Shown here: positions 54,443 to 64,000 of the stretch, piece by piece
How positions within the stretch are numbered: position 1 is the stretch's first letter
How the letters are laid out: every line of letters starts with the position of its first letter
Source of the DNA: Sulfitobacter sp. D7
GTDB lineage: Bacteria; Pseudomonadota; Alphaproteobacteria; Rhodobacterales; Rhodobacteraceae
Assembly: GCF_003611275.1 (NCBI RefSeq)
Contig: NZ_CP020694.1
Coordinates: 1,922,001-1,986,000, forward strand
Reading direction: 5' to 3'
DNA: 64,000 nt
Program-made: the position numbers and the translations under genes
The notes under the pieces: model-generated
Told to the model about the DNA's origin: nothing
Database searches by the model: none
What the model saw: the letters and a program-made list of their open reading frames with translations, nothing else

Positions 54443-55657
54443 ATGTCGAAGATTAAGGTAGAAAACCCCATCGTCGAACTCGACGGCGATGAGATGACCC
54501 GGATCATCTGGGATTTCATTAAGAAAAAGCTGATTACCCCCTATCTTGACGTTGACCTGAAGTATTACGACCTTGGCATGGAAGTGCGGGACGAGACCGA
54601 TGACCAGATCACCGTCGACGCGGCCCATGCGATCCGCGAGCATGGCGTCGGCGTGAAATGCGCCACCATCACCCCCGATGAGGCGCGGGTCGAAGAGTTT
54701 GGCCTCAAGCGCATGTACCGCAGCCCCAACGGCACCATCCGCAACATTCTGGGCGGCGTCATCTTTCGCGAGCCGATCATCTGCCGCAACGTGCCGCGCC
54801 TTGTGCCGGGTTGGACCCAGCCGATCGTCGTGGGCCGTCATGCCTTTGGCGACCAGTACCGCGCCACCGATTTCCGTTTTCCCGGCAAGGGCAAGCTGAC
54901 GATCAAGTTCGTCGGTGACGATGGGGAGACGATCGAGAAGGAAGTCTTCGACGCGCCGTCCGCCGGTGTCACCATGGCGATGTACAACCTCGACGATTCG
55001 ATTCGTGACTTTGCGCGCGCTTCTTTCAACTACGGTCTGAACCGCGGCTGGCCGGTGTATCTGTCGACCAAAAACACAATCCTCAAAGCCTATGACGGAC
55101 GCTTCAAGGACCTGTTCCAAGAGATTTTCGACGAAGAGTTCGCCGAGGACTTCAAGAAAAAGAACATCTGGTACGAACACCGCCTGATCGACGACATGGT
55201 CGCCTCGGCGATGAAATGGTCGGGCGGCTATGTCTGGGCCTGCAAGAACTACGACGGCGACGTGCAATCCGACACCGTGGCGCAGGGCTTTGGCTCGCTC
55301 GGGCTGATGACCTCTCAGTTGATGACCCCGGATGGCAAAATCGTGGAGGCCGAAGCCGCGCATGGCACCGTGACGCGCCACTACCGTCAGCACCAAAAGG
55401 GCGAAGAGACTTCGACCAACTCCATCGCCTCGATCTATGCTTGGACGGGCGGATTGAAGCACCGCGGCAAGCTGGACGATAACACGGCGCTGATCAATTT
55501 CGCCGAGACACTTGAGAAGGTTGTCGTGGACACGGTGGAATCGGGCTTCATGACCAAGGACCTTGCCCTGTTGGTGGGGCCGGATCAGGGCTGGCTGACG
55601 ACCATGGGCTTCTTGGAGAAGGTGGACGAGAACCTGAACAAGGCGTTGGCTGGCTGA
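54443..55657 (+). CDS. icd: NADP-dependent isocitrate dehydrogenase
   Basis: A 404-aa isocitrate dehydrogenase of the eukaryote-like homodimeric class common in alphaproteobacteria. Motifs are [15 protein letters not shown], the substrate serine region [14 protein letters not shown], the metal-binding acidic segment [15 protein letters not shown] ([16 protein letters not shown]) and the NADP site [12 protein letters not shown]. Converts isocitrate to 2-oxoglutarate with NADPH. AAAGGA ribosome site precedes the ATG. A hairpin terminator follows. Confidence 0.96.
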   Translation: MSKIKVENPIVELDGDEMTRIIWDFIKKKLITPYLDVDLKYYDLGMEVRDETDDQITVDAAHAIREHGVGVKCATITPDEARVEEFGLKRMYRSPNGTIRNILGGVIFREPIICRNVPRLVPGWTQPIVVGRHAFGDQYRATDFRFPGKGKLTIKFVGDDGETIEKEVFDAPSAGVTMAMYNLDDSIRDFARASFNYGLNRGWPVYLSTKNTILKAYDGRFKDLFQEIFDEEFAEDFKKKNIWYEHRLIDDMVASAMKWSGGYVWACKNYDGDVQSDTVAQGFGSLGLMTSQLMTPDGKIVEAEAAHGTVTRHYRQHQKGEETSTNSIASIYAWTGGLKHRGKLDDNTALINFAETLEKVVVDTVESGFMTKDLALLVGPDQGWLTTMGFLEKVDENLNKALAG

Positions 55658-55684
55658 ACTGGCCGGATTTGCGCTAAATGCGAC

Positions 55685-55715
55685 GGGCCGCAGCGATGCG
55701 GCCCTTTTCTATTTT
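55685..55715 (+). terminator. Rho-independent terminator of icd
   Basis: GGGCCGC (55685-55691) pairs with GCGGCCC (55698-55704) around a six-base loop, followed by TTTTCTATTTTT. Confidence 0.88.
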
Positions 55716-55753
55716 TGCGATCGCGCTTGCCACCCGGCCCGGAACCAAGCCGC

Positions 55754-55891
55754 ATGCGCCGCGCCATCGCCTGCCCGCCCGTCACGCCGGAGGCGTGCCG
55801 CTATATATGGGCGCACATATGGTGCGACCGGGTAGGCGATTTGGCAAGGCTGGGTGCGACCACGCGGAAGCACATCACCGCTGAGCAATAA
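55754..55891 (+). CDS. Possible small Cys/Trp-containing protein
   Basis: A 45-codon frame from ATG at 55754 to TAA at 55891 encodes residues such as CPPVTPEACRYIWAHIWCDR and VGDLARLGATTRKH. Its composition looks protein-like rather than random. There is no convincing ribosome site and it lies just beyond the icd terminator, so it may be a remnant of a larger gene. Confidence 0.3.
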   Translation: MRRAIACPPVTPEACRYIWAHIWCDRVGDLARLGATTRKHITAEQ

Positions 55892-55948
55892 AGTGGCACG
55901 AGGCACCATCTGATCGCCGACCCACGGGCAGGCGTTGGCCCTCAGCCC

Positions 55949-56155
55949 CTACTGCCCCCGGTTGTGCGTCCGGGCATAAAGCTTGGCGATAATCCCGCTC
56001 GCTGTCTTCTCGAACAGGCAGGGGATCAGCGCATGCACCAGCGCCGCACCCGCCGCCGCGAACAGCAGGCCCGAGAACTTAAGCGCGAAGGCCATATGCT
56101 CGAAAAACGTCTCCTCCACCTTTGCGGGATGGTCGAGAAAGATACGTGCGATCAT
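55949..56155 (-). CDS. DUF6356-type small membrane protein
   Basis: A 68-aa protein with an amphipathic N-terminus (FLDHPAKVEETFFEHMAFAL), one hydrophobic helix (SGLLFAAAGAALVHALIPCLF) and a polar tail. It fits the DUF6356 family of small membrane proteins. Function unknown. Divergent from the Lrp-type regulator. Confidence 0.75.
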   Translation of the reverse strand: MIARIFLDHPAKVEETFFEHMAFALKFSGLLFAAAGAALVHALIPCLFEKTASGIIAKLYARTHNRGQ

Positions 56156-56270
56156 GGGAAACTCCTGTCTTTACCTTTGCAGCACCCTAACCCAACCCTT
56201 TTGTGACGTTTTCTCAAATCCCACCCCGCAACCGCTTGCCGCTGAGAGGATTTCCCACCAAACTCCCAAA

Positions 56271-56729
56271 ATGACGACACTTGATGACATTGACCGCCGC
56301 ATATTGGTCGAACTGCAACGCGACGCCAGCCAATCGCTCGAAGCGCTTGGTGCCGCTGTCCACCTTTCGCGCAACGCCTGCTGGCGCCGCATCCGCACGC
56401 TCGAGAAGGCAGGCGTGATCAAAAACCGCGTCACGCTCTTGGACGCCGCGAAACTTGACCTCGGCCTCAGCGTCTTCATTCAGGTGCGCACCAACGCCCA
56501 TGCGCCCGATTGGTTGGACAAGTTCTCAAAGGCCACACAGGCCATGCCCGAAATTCTTGGCGTCTACCGGATGACCGGTGATCTGGACTATTTGATCCGG
56601 GCGCGGGTTCGGGATATGGCGGGGTATGATCGCCTTTATCAGGACCTGATCCGCCGGGTGCCGCTGTCGGATGTTTCGGCCAGTTTCGTGATGGAGGAGA
56701 TCAAAGAAACCACCGAACTCCCCCTTTGA
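56271..56729 (+). CDS. Lrp/AsnC family transcriptional regulator
   Basis: A 152-aa Lrp-type protein. The N-terminal HTH is at about residues 4-60 (DIDRRILVELQRDASQSLEAL, NACWRRIRTLEKAGVI). The C-terminal RAM ligand domain covers about 68-145. The ATG at 56271 gives the standard length. It precedes an SMR transporter by 15 bases on the same strand and may control it or act globally in amino acid metabolism. Confidence 0.9.
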   Translation: MTTLDDIDRRILVELQRDASQSLEALGAAVHLSRNACWRRIRTLEKAGVIKNRVTLLDAAKLDLGLSVFIQVRTNAHAPDWLDKFSKATQAMPEILGVYRMTGDLDYLIRARVRDMAGYDRLYQDLIRRVPLSDVSASFVMEEIKETTELPL

Positions 56730-56744
56730 AGAAGGCGCGCCCCC

Positions 56745-57074
56745 ATGCATTATCTGTGGCTCATCATCGCCGTGGTGGCGGAAACCCTTGGCACGACCGC
56801 GGTGCAGGCCTCGCATCAATTCACCCGGCTCTGGCCCTCGGTGGCGGTGGTGGTTTTCTACATGATCTCTTTCTACTGCATGTCGCTGGCGCTAAAGGTC
56901 ATGCCGGTCGGAATCGTCTATGCCTTTTGGGCGGGCCTCGGGATCGTGCTGATCGCGCTGATCGGCTTCGTGCTTTTCGGCCAACGGCTGGACCTGCCCG
57001 CAGTCCTTGGCCTTTTGCTGATCATCAGCGGCATTCTGGTCATCCATCTCTTCTCGAACAGCGCCACCCATTAA
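56745..57074 (+). CDS. Small multidrug resistance (SMR) family transporter
   Basis: A 109-aa four-helix protein. The essential glutamate is in helix 1 (VVAETLGTTAVQAS, Glu13), with the family loop VYAFWAGLGIVLIALIG. SMR dimers exchange protons for cationic compounds such as quaternary ammonium or guanidinium ions. It follows an Lrp regulator closely. In this window, rich in quaternary amine and guanidino metabolism, a physiological amine substrate is possible but unproven. Confidence 0.88.
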   Translation: MHYLWLIIAVVAETLGTTAVQASHQFTRLWPSVAVVVFYMISFYCMSLALKVMPVGIVYAFWAGLGIVLIALIGFVLFGQRLDLPAVLGLLLIISGILVIHLFSNSATH

Positions 57075-57220
57075 GGCCGCAGCGGCGGCACAGGTTCGCG
57101 CAGTAACAGGCACAGCGCGCCATTAGGGCTAGCAATTGCAGTCGGGGCGCGGTATGGGCGGCGCAATTATACGCGCAGCTTCAGGTTGGCGCGTCCCTCC
57201 CCTATCCAAAGGCTGACTTA

Positions 57221-59038
57221 ATGGACCTGCGCAACATCGCAATCATCGCTCACGTCGACCACGGCAAAACGACGCTGGTAGACGAGCTTCTGAAACAATC
57301 CGGCACCTACCGCGAAAACCAGGCGACCACCGAACGCGCCATGGACAGCAACGATCTGGAGCGCGAGCGCGGCATCACCATTTTCGCCAAGCCGACCTCG
57401 GTCGTGTGGAACAACACCCGCATCAACATCGTCGACACCCCCGGCCACGCCGACTTTGGCGGCGAAGTCGAGCGTATTCTGTCGATGGTTGACGGTGTGG
57501 TCCTGCTGGTCGACGCCGCCGAAGGCCCGATGCCACAGACCAAATTCGTGACCTCCAAAGCGCTGAAACTGGGCCTGCGCCCGATCGTTGTGCTGAACAA
57601 AGTTGACAAGCCCGATGCCGAGCCTGACCGCGCGCTTGACGAATGCTTTGACCTTTTCGCCAGCTTGGATGCCACCGACGAGCAGCTTGAATTCCCGCAT
57701 ATGTATGCCTCGGGCCGTTCCGGCTGGGCGGATGCCGAACTCGACGGGCCGCGCAAAGACCTGAACGCGCTGTTTGATCTGATCCTTGAGCATGTCCCTG
57801 CCCCCAAGCAGATCGAGAACGCCGACAAACCCTTCACCATGCTGGCCACCACGCTTGGCGGTGACCCCTTCCTGGGCCGATTGCTGACCGGCCGTGTGGA
57901 AACCGGCACGTTGAAAGCTGGCCAGACACTCAAAGCCATGTCGCGTGATGGCACCCTGATCGAGAACTTCCGCTGCACCAAAATCCTCGCCTTCCGCGGG
58001 CTGGAGCAGACCGCCATCGACGTGGCCGAAGCCGGTGACATCGTCTCTATCGCGGGCATGACCAAGGCGACCGTGGCCGACACGCTGGCCGATGCCTCCG
58101 TGAACGAGGCGATCCCCGCCCAGCCGATCGACCCGCCGACCATCACAGTGACCTTTGGCATCAACGACAGCCCACTGGCGGGCCGTGACGGCAAAAAAGT
58201 GCAGTCGCGCGTGATCCGTGAGCGCCTGATGAAGGAAGCCGAATCCAACGTCGCGATCAAAATTTCGGACACACCGGGCGGCGACGCCTTTGAAGTGGCC
58301 GGTCGTGGCGAATTGCAGATGGGCGTTCTGATCGAAAACATGCGCCGCGAAGGTTTTGAGCTTTCGATCTCTCGCCCGCAGGTTCTCTTCCAAGAGATCG
58401 ACGGCGTCCGCCATGAGCCCATCGAAGAAGCCACCATCGACGTGGATGACGAATACTCCGGCGCGGTCATCGAAAAGATCACCGGCACCCGCAAGGGTGA
58501 ACTGGTCGAGATGAAACCAGCCGGTGCGGGCAAGACCCGCATCATCGCCCATGTCCCCTCGCGCGGGCTGATCGGCTACCACGGCGAATTCCTGACCGAC
58601 ACGCGCGGCACGGGCGTCATCAACCGCGTCTTCCACTCTTGGGCACCGCACAAAGGCACGATTCCGGGCCGTCGCGCGGGCGTTCTGATCTCCATGGAAA
58701 ACGGCTCCTCGGTCGCTTTCGCCCTGTGGAACCTCGAAGAGCGTGGCAAGATGATGATCGGCGCACAGGCTGACGTTTACACCGGCATGATCATCGGTGA
58801 GCACAGCCGCGAAAACGATCTTGAAGTGAACCCGCTGAAGGGCAAAAAGCTAACCAACGTGCGCGCCTCAGGCACCGACGAAGCGGTACGTTTGACCACG
58901 CCGATGACGCTGAGCCTTGAAGAAGCCATCGCCTATATCGACGACGATGAGCTTGTTGAAGTGACACCGAACGCGGTCCGCCTGCGCAAGCGTTACCTCG
59001 ACCCGCATGAGCGCAAGCGCATGGCGAAAGCCAGCTAA
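57221..59038 (+). CDS. typA: Ribosome-associated GTPase TypA/BipA
   Basis: A 605-aa translational GTPase. G motifs are AHVDHGKTTLVDELL, RGITIFAK, DTPGHADFGGEVERIL and NKVDKPDAEPDRA, followed by EF-G-like domains and the BipA C-terminal domain (SVAFALWNLEERG, GMIIGEHSRENDLEVN). Involved in 50S assembly and stress adaptation. AAAGG lies upstream of the ATG. Size is normal. Confidence 0.96.
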   Translation: MDLRNIAIIAHVDHGKTTLVDELLKQSGTYRENQATTERAMDSNDLERERGITIFAKPTSVVWNNTRINIVDTPGHADFGGEVERILSMVDGVVLLVDAAEGPMPQTKFVTSKALKLGLRPIVVLNKVDKPDAEPDRALDECFDLFASLDATDEQLEFPHMYASGRSGWADAELDGPRKDLNALFDLILEHVPAPKQIENADKPFTMLATTLGGDPFLGRLLTGRVETGTLKAGQTLKAMSRDGTLIENFRCTKILAFRGLEQTAIDVAEAGDIVSIAGMTKATVADTLADASVNEAIPAQPIDPPTITVTFGINDSPLAGRDGKKVQSRVIRERLMKEAESNVAIKISDTPGGDAFEVAGRGELQMGVLIENMRREGFELSISRPQVLFQEIDGVRHEPIEEATIDVDDEYSGAVIEKITGTRKGELVEMKPAGAGKTRIIAHVPSRGLIGYHGEFLTDTRGTGVINRVFHSWAPHKGTIPGRRAGVLISMENGSSVAFALWNLEERGKMMIGAQADVYTGMIIGEHSRENDLEVNPLKGKKLTNVRASGTDEAVRLTTPMTLSLEEAIAYIDDDELVEVTPNAVRLRKRYLDPHERKRMAKAS

Positions 59039-59063
59039 GCCACGACTTTTACAAAATAAAAAA

Positions 59064-59094
59064 GGCAGCGCATCCCAGGATGCGCTGCCGTTTT
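59064..59094. terminator. Bidirectional rho-independent terminator
   Basis: GGCAGCGCATCC (59064-59075) pairs perfectly with GGATGCGCTGCC (59078-59089), a 12-bp stem. GTTTT follows on plus and TTTTTTATTTT on minus. It ends typA and the convergent PAP2 gene. Confidence 0.92.
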
Positions 59095-59123
59095 CACATC
59101 TGACGCCGGAAAAGCCGCAGGCC

Positions 59124-59849
59124 TTACCGATCGCTTTCCTCTCTGTCGATATGCCCGCGTTTCGCCAGACTGAGCGCGGCCAAAAGGCAAAGGATGGCCC
59201 AAGCCCCCCCCCCAAGCCAGCCAGCCGCCACATCCGTTGGCCAATGCACCCCCATATAGACACGGCTGATCCCAACGAGCAGCGTGAGCAAGACGGCAAC
59301 CGCCAGCGTATAGACCTTGAGTACCCGGCGCGTCTGCGCTCGCGCCACCATCGCCCCTAGCGTGAGGTAAGCGACAGCCGCCATCATCGAATGCCCCGAA
59401 GGAAAGCTCGCCGTGTGGACCAATGACCCATGCGGCACAAGGTCGGGGCGCGGCCGGTCAAAGAACTCCTTGGCGATACTGCTCAAGACGATCCCCCCGC
59501 CAACAGTCGCAAAGATGTAGAGCGCGGTAGACCACCGCCGCTGCAACAAGAAAAAGAGCGAGACCACAACGGTCGTCAGCACCAACACTGCAACACCGCC
59601 CAAGGCTGTCAGGTCACGCCCGATCTCTTCCACCCACCACGGGCCGATGGGATCCGACAGATCGCCCGGCGTGCGCAGGAACAATAGGATGTCACGGTCA
59701 AGATTGCTGGTGCTGCCTGCCACGACCTCTTCGGTGAGTTCGGCCAAGGTCCAGACGGCGATGACCGAAAGGCCCATCAGGGCCAAAGTGGTCACCTCCA
59801 CGTGGCTGCGGCACCATTGGGCGAAAGCGGATAGTCGGTTGAGGTTCAT
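59124..59849 (-). CDS. PAP2-family membrane phosphatase
   Basis: A 241-aa membrane protein with about six helices and the three phosphatase motifs: KEFFDRPRP, PSGHSMM and SRVYMGVHWPTDV. Such enzymes dephosphorylate phosphatidate, undecaprenyl pyrophosphate or similar lipids. The exact lipid is not readable. Start ATG at 59849 is preferred to a TTG three codons earlier. Confidence 0.88.
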   Translation of the reverse strand: MNLNRLSAFAQWCRSHVEVTTLALMGLSVIAVWTLAELTEEVVAGSTSNLDRDILLFLRTPGDLSDPIGPWWVEEIGRDLTALGGVAVLVLTTVVVSLFFLLQRRWSTALYIFATVGGGIVLSSIAKEFFDRPRPDLVPHGSLVHTASFPSGHSMMAAVAYLTLGAMVARAQTRRVLKVYTLAVAVLLTLLVGISRVYMGVHWPTDVAAGWLGGGAWAILCLLAALSLAKRGHIDREESDR

Positions 59850-59931
59850 ATGGGTCAACCGCCGTTCGGGGCGAAGGTTCCCCCATCAACGCAAGACGCC
59901 CCACCTGCTATTCAGGCGGGGCGCTTTCCAA

Positions 59932-60219
59932 TCATTCCTCGGTTTCGACGATCATCAATTCGCGTTCGGACGCACCGCGCGCATGGCTCAACGCAGCCTG
60001 ATAAGCTTCAGAATGGTAACATTTTTCCGCTGTTTCAACATCGGGGAAACGCGCCACGACATTGCGCGGCCGTTCCTTGCCCTCAAGCTGAACGAAACGC
60101 CCGCCCCGCGCGATGAACTTGCCGCCATGGGCCGCAATGGCCTCAGTGGCGCTGGCGGCGTATTTCTTATATGCCTCTTCGTCGGTGACGGTGACATGTG
60201 CAATCCAGAGTGCGCCCAT
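59932..60219 (-). CDS. DUF1330 domain protein
   Basis: A 95-aa ferredoxin-like-fold protein (dimeric alpha-beta barrel). Motifs are WIAHVTVTDEEAYKKYA, GGKFIARGGRF and VVARFPDVETAEKCYHSEAY. Biochemical role unknown. It starts five bases past the alaS stop and is probably cotranscribed with it. Confidence 0.88.
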   Translation of the reverse strand: MGALWIAHVTVTDEEAYKKYAASATEAIAAHGGKFIARGGRFVQLEGKERPRNVVARFPDVETAEKCYHSEAYQAALSHARGASERELMIVETEE

Positions 60220-60224
60220 GGGCC

Positions 60225-62882
60225 TTATCCTTTCAAGATGTTTTCAGCCGCGGCAATCGCCGCTTCTGCATTCTCTGCCGAGGCACCACCGCCCTGAGCC
60301 ATGTCGGGCCGACCACCGCCGCCCTTACCGCCCAATTCGGACACCGCCGCTTTGACCATGTCGACTGCCGAAACACGATCTGTCAAATCCTGTGTCACGC
60401 CGCCCGCGACCGCGGCCTTGCCCCCGGTATCGGCGATCAGCAGAACCGCGCCAGAGCCCAGCTTGGCCTTATGCTCATCCACCAGACCGGGCAGGTCTTT
60501 GCCTGTGATACCGCTGAGGACTTGGCCAATGAATTTGACGCCATTCACCTCACGCGCTTCGGGTGCGGCCGCACCGCCGCCCGACATCGCCAATTCGCGC
60601 CGCAGCTGCGCCACTTCGTTGGACAGGCTCCGGCGTTCGTCAAGCAGGGCGCGCACCCGTTCGGGCACGTCGCTGGTCGCTGTTTTCAACTCTGCCGCAA
60701 CCCGGCTCAGCGCCGCTTCTTGCTCCCGCAGCCAAGCCAGAGCTTCGGTCCCGGTCAGCGCCTCGATCCGGCGCACCCCCGCGCTGCTGGCACTGTCCCC
60801 CAGCAGAACAAAAGCGCCAATATCCCCAGTCTGACGCACATGGGTACCGCCGCAAAGCTCAAGGGAATAGGTCGATTTGTCGCTTCCCTTGCCGGAACCT
60901 TCCAATTGACCCATCGAGACGACACGCACCTCATCACCATATTTCTCACCAAAAAGCGCCTGCGCCCCCATGGCCCGCGCGTCATCCGGCGTCATGATCC
61001 GCGTCTCCACCGGCGTGTTCTGGCGGATATAGTCATTCACCTCGCGCTCGACTTGGGTCAATTCCTCCTGCGACAGCCCCTTGGCATGCGAGAAATCAAA
61101 CCGCAGACGGTCATGCGCGTTAAGCGAACCACGCTGCGACACATGATCCCCAAGCGCGTTGCGCAGCGCCTCATGCAGCAAGTGCGTGGCCGAATGGTTG
61201 GCCCGGATGGCACTGCGCCGCAAACGATCGACCTCAAGAACAGCCGTTTGACCCGGTTTGACCTCGCCTTCGACCACATGGCCGAAATGCACAAAGACAC
61301 CTGCAGATTTGCGTGTGTCGGTCACATTCACGATACCGGTTTGCGTGCGGATCACCCCGGTGTCGCCGACCTGCCCGCCGCTTTCCGCATAAAACGGCGT
61401 CTGGTTCAGCGCGACCTGCACATCACTGCCCACAGCGGCAGCATCCACCTGATCACTGCCTTGCACCAAGGCCACGATCTGCCCCTCGGCGCTTTCGGTG
61501 TCATAGCCTAAAAACTCGGTCACGCCGCTTTTGTCGGCCACGTCGAACCAGACGGTGGCATCCGCAGCCTCACCCGACCCAGCCCAAGCCGCACGGGCTT
61601 TCGCTTTCTGCGCCGCCATTGCGGTGTCGAACCCGTCGGTATCCACCGCGCGCCCTTTTTCGCGCAGCGCATCCTGCGTTAGATCAAGCGGGAAACCGTA
61701 GGTATCATAAAGCTTAAACGCCGCCTCCCCCGGCAGTGTGGCCCCCTCAGGCAGTCCACTCAATTCATCATCCAGCAGCTTCAAACCGCGATCAAGCGTC
61801 TGGCGGAAACGGGTTTCCTCCAGCAACAACGTCTCACGGATGAGCGATTGTGCCTGACCCAATTCAGGGTAAGCCGCGCCCATCTGCTGCACCAATGATG
61901 GTACCAGTTGATGCATTAAAGGGTCCTTAACGCCGAGCAAATGCGCGTGGCGCATCGCGCGTCGCATAATCCGACGTAGCACATAGCCCCGGCCCTCGTT
62001 CGAAGGCATCACCCCATCCGCAATCAGGAAAGAGGTCGACCGCAAATGGTCGGCAATCACCCGGTGATGGGTCTTTCCTGGCCCATCGGGATCGGTCGAA
62101 GACGCATGTGCGCTGGCCTCAATCAGGTTGCGCATCAAGTCCGTGGCATAGTTGTCATTCGTGCCTTGCAACAGCGCCGCCACCCGCTCGATCCCCATGC
62201 CGGTATCGATCGACTGGTTGGGCAGCGGCTGGCGCGTCCCATCTTCGAACTGCTCGTATTGCATGAAAACGAGGTTCCAGATCTCAACGAAACGGTCCCC
62301 GTCTTCTTCGGGCGATCCCGGAGGACCGCCCCAGATGTGGTCCCCGTGATCGTAGAAAATCTCGGTGCAGGGTCCGCAGGGGCCTGTTGGACCAGCGGAC
62401 CAGAAGTTATCATCCGTCGCGATGCGAATGATGCGTTCATCCGGCAGGCCAGTGTGCGCCTTCCAAATTTTAACCGCTTCTTCATCCGTATGGTACACCG
62501 TGACCAAAAGCCGGTTCGGGTCGATGCCGAACTCTTTGGTCAATAGGTCCCAAGCAAAGGGGATCGCCTCGGCCTTAAAGTAGTCGCCAAAGCTGAAGTT
62601 GCCCAGCATCTCGAAAAACGTGTGGTGCCGCGCGGTATAGCCCACGTTGTCGAGGTCATTGTGCTTGCCGCCCGCCCGCACACATTTCTGCGCCGACGTA
62701 GCGCGGCTGTATTCGCGTGTTTCCACCCCGGTAAAAAGGTTCTTAAACTGCACCATACCGGCAGCGGTGAACATCAGTGTCGGGTCGTTGCGCGGCACCA
62801 GCGGGCTGGAGGGCACGATCTGATGCCCCTGCGCATCGAAATAATTCAGAAAAGTTGAGCGAATTTCATTCAGCGTCTTCAT
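60225..62882 (-). CDS. alaS: Alanyl-tRNA synthetase
   Basis: An 885-aa class II synthetase. The N-terminal catalytic domain contains [20 protein letters not shown] and [15 protein letters not shown]. The editing domain has zinc-site motifs [11 protein letters not shown] and CGGTHV. The C-terminal DHHA1 domain (about 760-870) includes [13 protein letters not shown]. Charges tRNA-Ala and edits misacylated species. Length is normal. Confidence 0.97.
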   Translation of the reverse strand: MKTLNEIRSTFLNYFDAQGHQIVPSSPLVPRNDPTLMFTAAGMVQFKNLFTGVETREYSRATSAQKCVRAGGKHNDLDNVGYTARHHTFFEMLGNFSFGDYFKAEAIPFAWDLLTKEFGIDPNRLLVTVYHTDEEAVKIWKAHTGLPDERIIRIATDDNFWSAGPTGPCGPCTEIFYDHGDHIWGGPPGSPEEDGDRFVEIWNLVFMQYEQFEDGTRQPLPNQSIDTGMGIERVAALLQGTNDNYATDLMRNLIEASAHASSTDPDGPGKTHHRVIADHLRSTSFLIADGVMPSNEGRGYVLRRIMRRAMRHAHLLGVKDPLMHQLVPSLVQQMGAAYPELGQAQSLIRETLLLEETRFRQTLDRGLKLLDDELSGLPEGATLPGEAAFKLYDTYGFPLDLTQDALREKGRAVDTDGFDTAMAAQKAKARAAWAGSGEAADATVWFDVADKSGVTEFLGYDTESAEGQIVALVQGSDQVDAAAVGSDVQVALNQTPFYAESGGQVGDTGVIRTQTGIVNVTDTRKSAGVFVHFGHVVEGEVKPGQTAVLEVDRLRRSAIRANHSATHLLHEALRNALGDHVSQRGSLNAHDRLRFDFSHAKGLSQEELTQVEREVNDYIRQNTPVETRIMTPDDARAMGAQALFGEKYGDEVRVVSMGQLEGSGKGSDKSTYSLELCGGTHVRQTGDIGAFVLLGDSASSAGVRRIEALTGTEALAWLREQEAALSRVAAELKTATSDVPERVRALLDERRSLSNEVAQLRRELAMSGGGAAAPEAREVNGVKFIGQVLSGITGKDLPGLVDEHKAKLGSGAVLLIADTGGKAAVAGGVTQDLTDRVSAVDMVKAAVSELGGKGGGGRPDMAQGGGASAENAEAAIAAAENILKG

Positions 62883-62960
62883 GGGCGAGGCCTTCCGGGG
62901 CAGATTTGATCGATCCCAAATACCCCTCAGCCTCGGCGCTGTCCACCGTTCCTGCCCATG

Positions 62961-62991
62961 AAAAAGGGGCGCAGCCCAAGGCCACGCCCCC
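62961..62991 (-). terminator. Probable recA terminator
   Basis: On the minus strand GGGGGCG (62991-62985) pairs with CGCCCC and is followed by TTTTT (62965-62961), just past the recA stop. Confidence 0.75.
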
Positions 62992-63020
62992 GTTGCAGTG
63001 TCTTAATACCCAAAGCGTGT

Positions 63021-64000
63021 TTACGCTTCGAGAATATCCGCGTCATCGCCGCCGGACCCTTCGAAGTCCAATCCATGGGCTGCGCGGATCTTATCCTCAA
63101 TCTCCGACGCCATAGCGGTGTTTTGCTTCAGGAAGTTCTTCGCGTTCTCGCGCCCCTGCCCGATCCGCTCATCCCCATAGCTGAACCATGAGCCCGATTT
63201 ATCGACCACGCCAGCTTTGACGCCAAGATCAAGCAACTCGCCCATCTTGGAGATGCCTTCGCCATACATGATGTCGAACTCGACCTGCTTGAACGGCGGC
63301 GCGACTTTGTTTTTAACGATCTTCACCTTTGTCGCGTTGCCGACAACCTCATCACGGTCTTTCAGCGCGCCGATGCGGCGAATGTCGAGCCGGACAGAGG
63401 AGTAGAATTTCAGCGCGTTACCGCCCGTTGTAGTCTCGGGTGACCCGAACATAACGCCGATTTTCATCCGAATTTGGTTAATGAAAATGACCATACAGTT
63501 CGACCGGCTGATTGAGCCCGTCAGCTTACGCATGGCTTGAGACATCAAACGGGCCTGAACCCCTACGCTGCTGTCGCCCATCTCACCTTCAAGCTCGGAC
63601 TTCGGCGTCAGAGCCGCGACTGAGTCGACGATAACCATGTTGACCGCGCCAGATCGCACAAGAGTGTCGGTGATCTCCAAGGCTTGTTCGCCCGTGTCGG
63701 GCTGCGAAATAAGCAACTCGTCAATGTCCACGCCAAGCTTTTTCGCATACTGCGGATCAAGCGCGTGTTCCGCATCGACAAAGGCGCAGACGCCGCCAGC
63801 TTTCTGCTGCTCCGCGACGCAGTGCAGGGTCAAAGTTGTCTTACCCGAGGATTCCGGGCCATAAATTTCAATGATACGCCCCATCGGCAGACCGCCAATG
63901 CCAAGCGCGATATCAAGGCCCAGCGAGCCTGTGGAGCTGGCTTTGATGTCCTGGATCGCCCCTTCGGCGCCCAGCTTCATGATCGACCCTTTGCCGAACT
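63021..64000 (-). CDS. recA: Recombinase RecA (5' end beyond window)
   Basis: About 326 codons of RecA are visible. [10 protein letters not shown] enters from the right edge, so the true start lies outside. Walker A is GPESSGKTT, with [43 protein letters not shown], the L1/L2 loop region [22 protein letters not shown] and an acidic C-terminal tail. It carries out strand exchange and LexA coprotease activation. Confidence 0.97.
   Translation of the reverse strand, partial: FGKGSIMKLGAEGAIQDIKASSTGSLGLDIALGIGGLPMGRIIEIYGPESSGKTTLTLHCVAEQQKAGGVCAFVDAEHALDPQYAKKLGVDIDELLISQPDTGEQALEITDTLVRSGAVNMVIVDSVAALTPKSELEGEMGDSSVGVQARLMSQAMRKLTGSISRSNCMVIFINQIRMKIGVMFGSPETTTGGNALKFYSSVRLDIRRIGALKDRDEVVGNATKVKIVKNKVAPPFKQVEFDIMYGEGISKMGELLDLGVKAGVVDKSGSWFSYGDERIGQGRENAKNFLKQNTAMASEIEDKIRAAHGLDFEGSGGDDADILEA

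Noticed and set aside
57218..58804. 528-codon minus-strand open frame opposite typA
   Set aside because: Antisense shadow of a highly conserved gene. Composition and lack of motifs do not support coding.

Overview
The window comes from a high-GC alphaproteobacterium, most likely a marine Rhodobacteraceae (Roseobacter group). The pointers are a complete ccoNOQP-ccoGHIS block with FnrL-type boxes, an IscR that lacks the usual three Fe-S cysteines in front of a suf operon, a stand-alone methyl-tetrahydrofolate-binding domain of the kind found in split methionine synthases, and many genes for methylated nitrogen compounds. No prophage, insertion sequence, integrase or CRISPR array was seen. The genus cannot be fixed from the sequence alone.

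Layout. 0.1-8.2 kb (minus strand): cbb3 oxidase structural genes ccoNOQP, then the maturation genes ccoGHIS, with one FNR-type box before each half. 8.3-17.1 kb (minus): a sulfonate/taurine-type ABC transporter, an XRE-cupin regulator and two tandem FAD/GcvT dehydrogenases of the dimethylglycine/sarcosine family. A matching 25-bp operator stands before the transporter and before the regulator. 17.5-20.1 kb (minus): methionine importer metNIQ. 20.3-22.1 kb: a Tat-exported metallo-hydrolase, a decayed gene and an unknown secreted protein. 22.2-24.0 kb (minus): rlmE and ppx/gppA. 24.3-26.7 kb (plus): a three-gene one-carbon cluster (small virulence-factor family protein, MTHFR-like protein, methyl-H4folate methyltransferase domain).

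26.8-28.7 kb (minus): an SDR and a quinone-oxidoreductase-type dehydrogenase. 29.0-36.5 kb: an arginine/methylarginine island. tetR-aruH-aruI-ddaH run left and a four-gene polar amino acid ABC transporter runs right. 36.5-43.8 kb: a CdhR-like regulator divergent from five genes that together could convert gamma-butyrobetaine through carnitine to glycine betaine and acetoacetate. 44.1 kb: tRNA-Arg(CCG).

44.3-52.7 kb (minus): iscR-iscS-sufB-(pyruvyl transferase-like)-sufC-sufD-two membrane proteins-sufS. 52.9-54.3 kb (plus): an alpha/beta hydrolase, a 78-aa protein and an HD hydrolase interrupted by an amber codon. 54.4-64.0 kb: housekeeping genes icd, an Lrp regulator, an SMR transporter, typA, a PAP2 phosphatase, a DUF1330 protein, alaS and the 3' part of recA.

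The accessory blocks share a theme: import and stepwise breakdown of N-methylated or guanidino compounds (carnitine/betaine, methylarginine, N-methyl amines). Their one-carbon units would feed folate, and the neighbouring MTHFR-like and methyltransferase genes could use them for methionine. The Fe-S and cbb3 operons supply respiratory machinery. The metabolic links between blocks are inferred from gene content, not shown directly.
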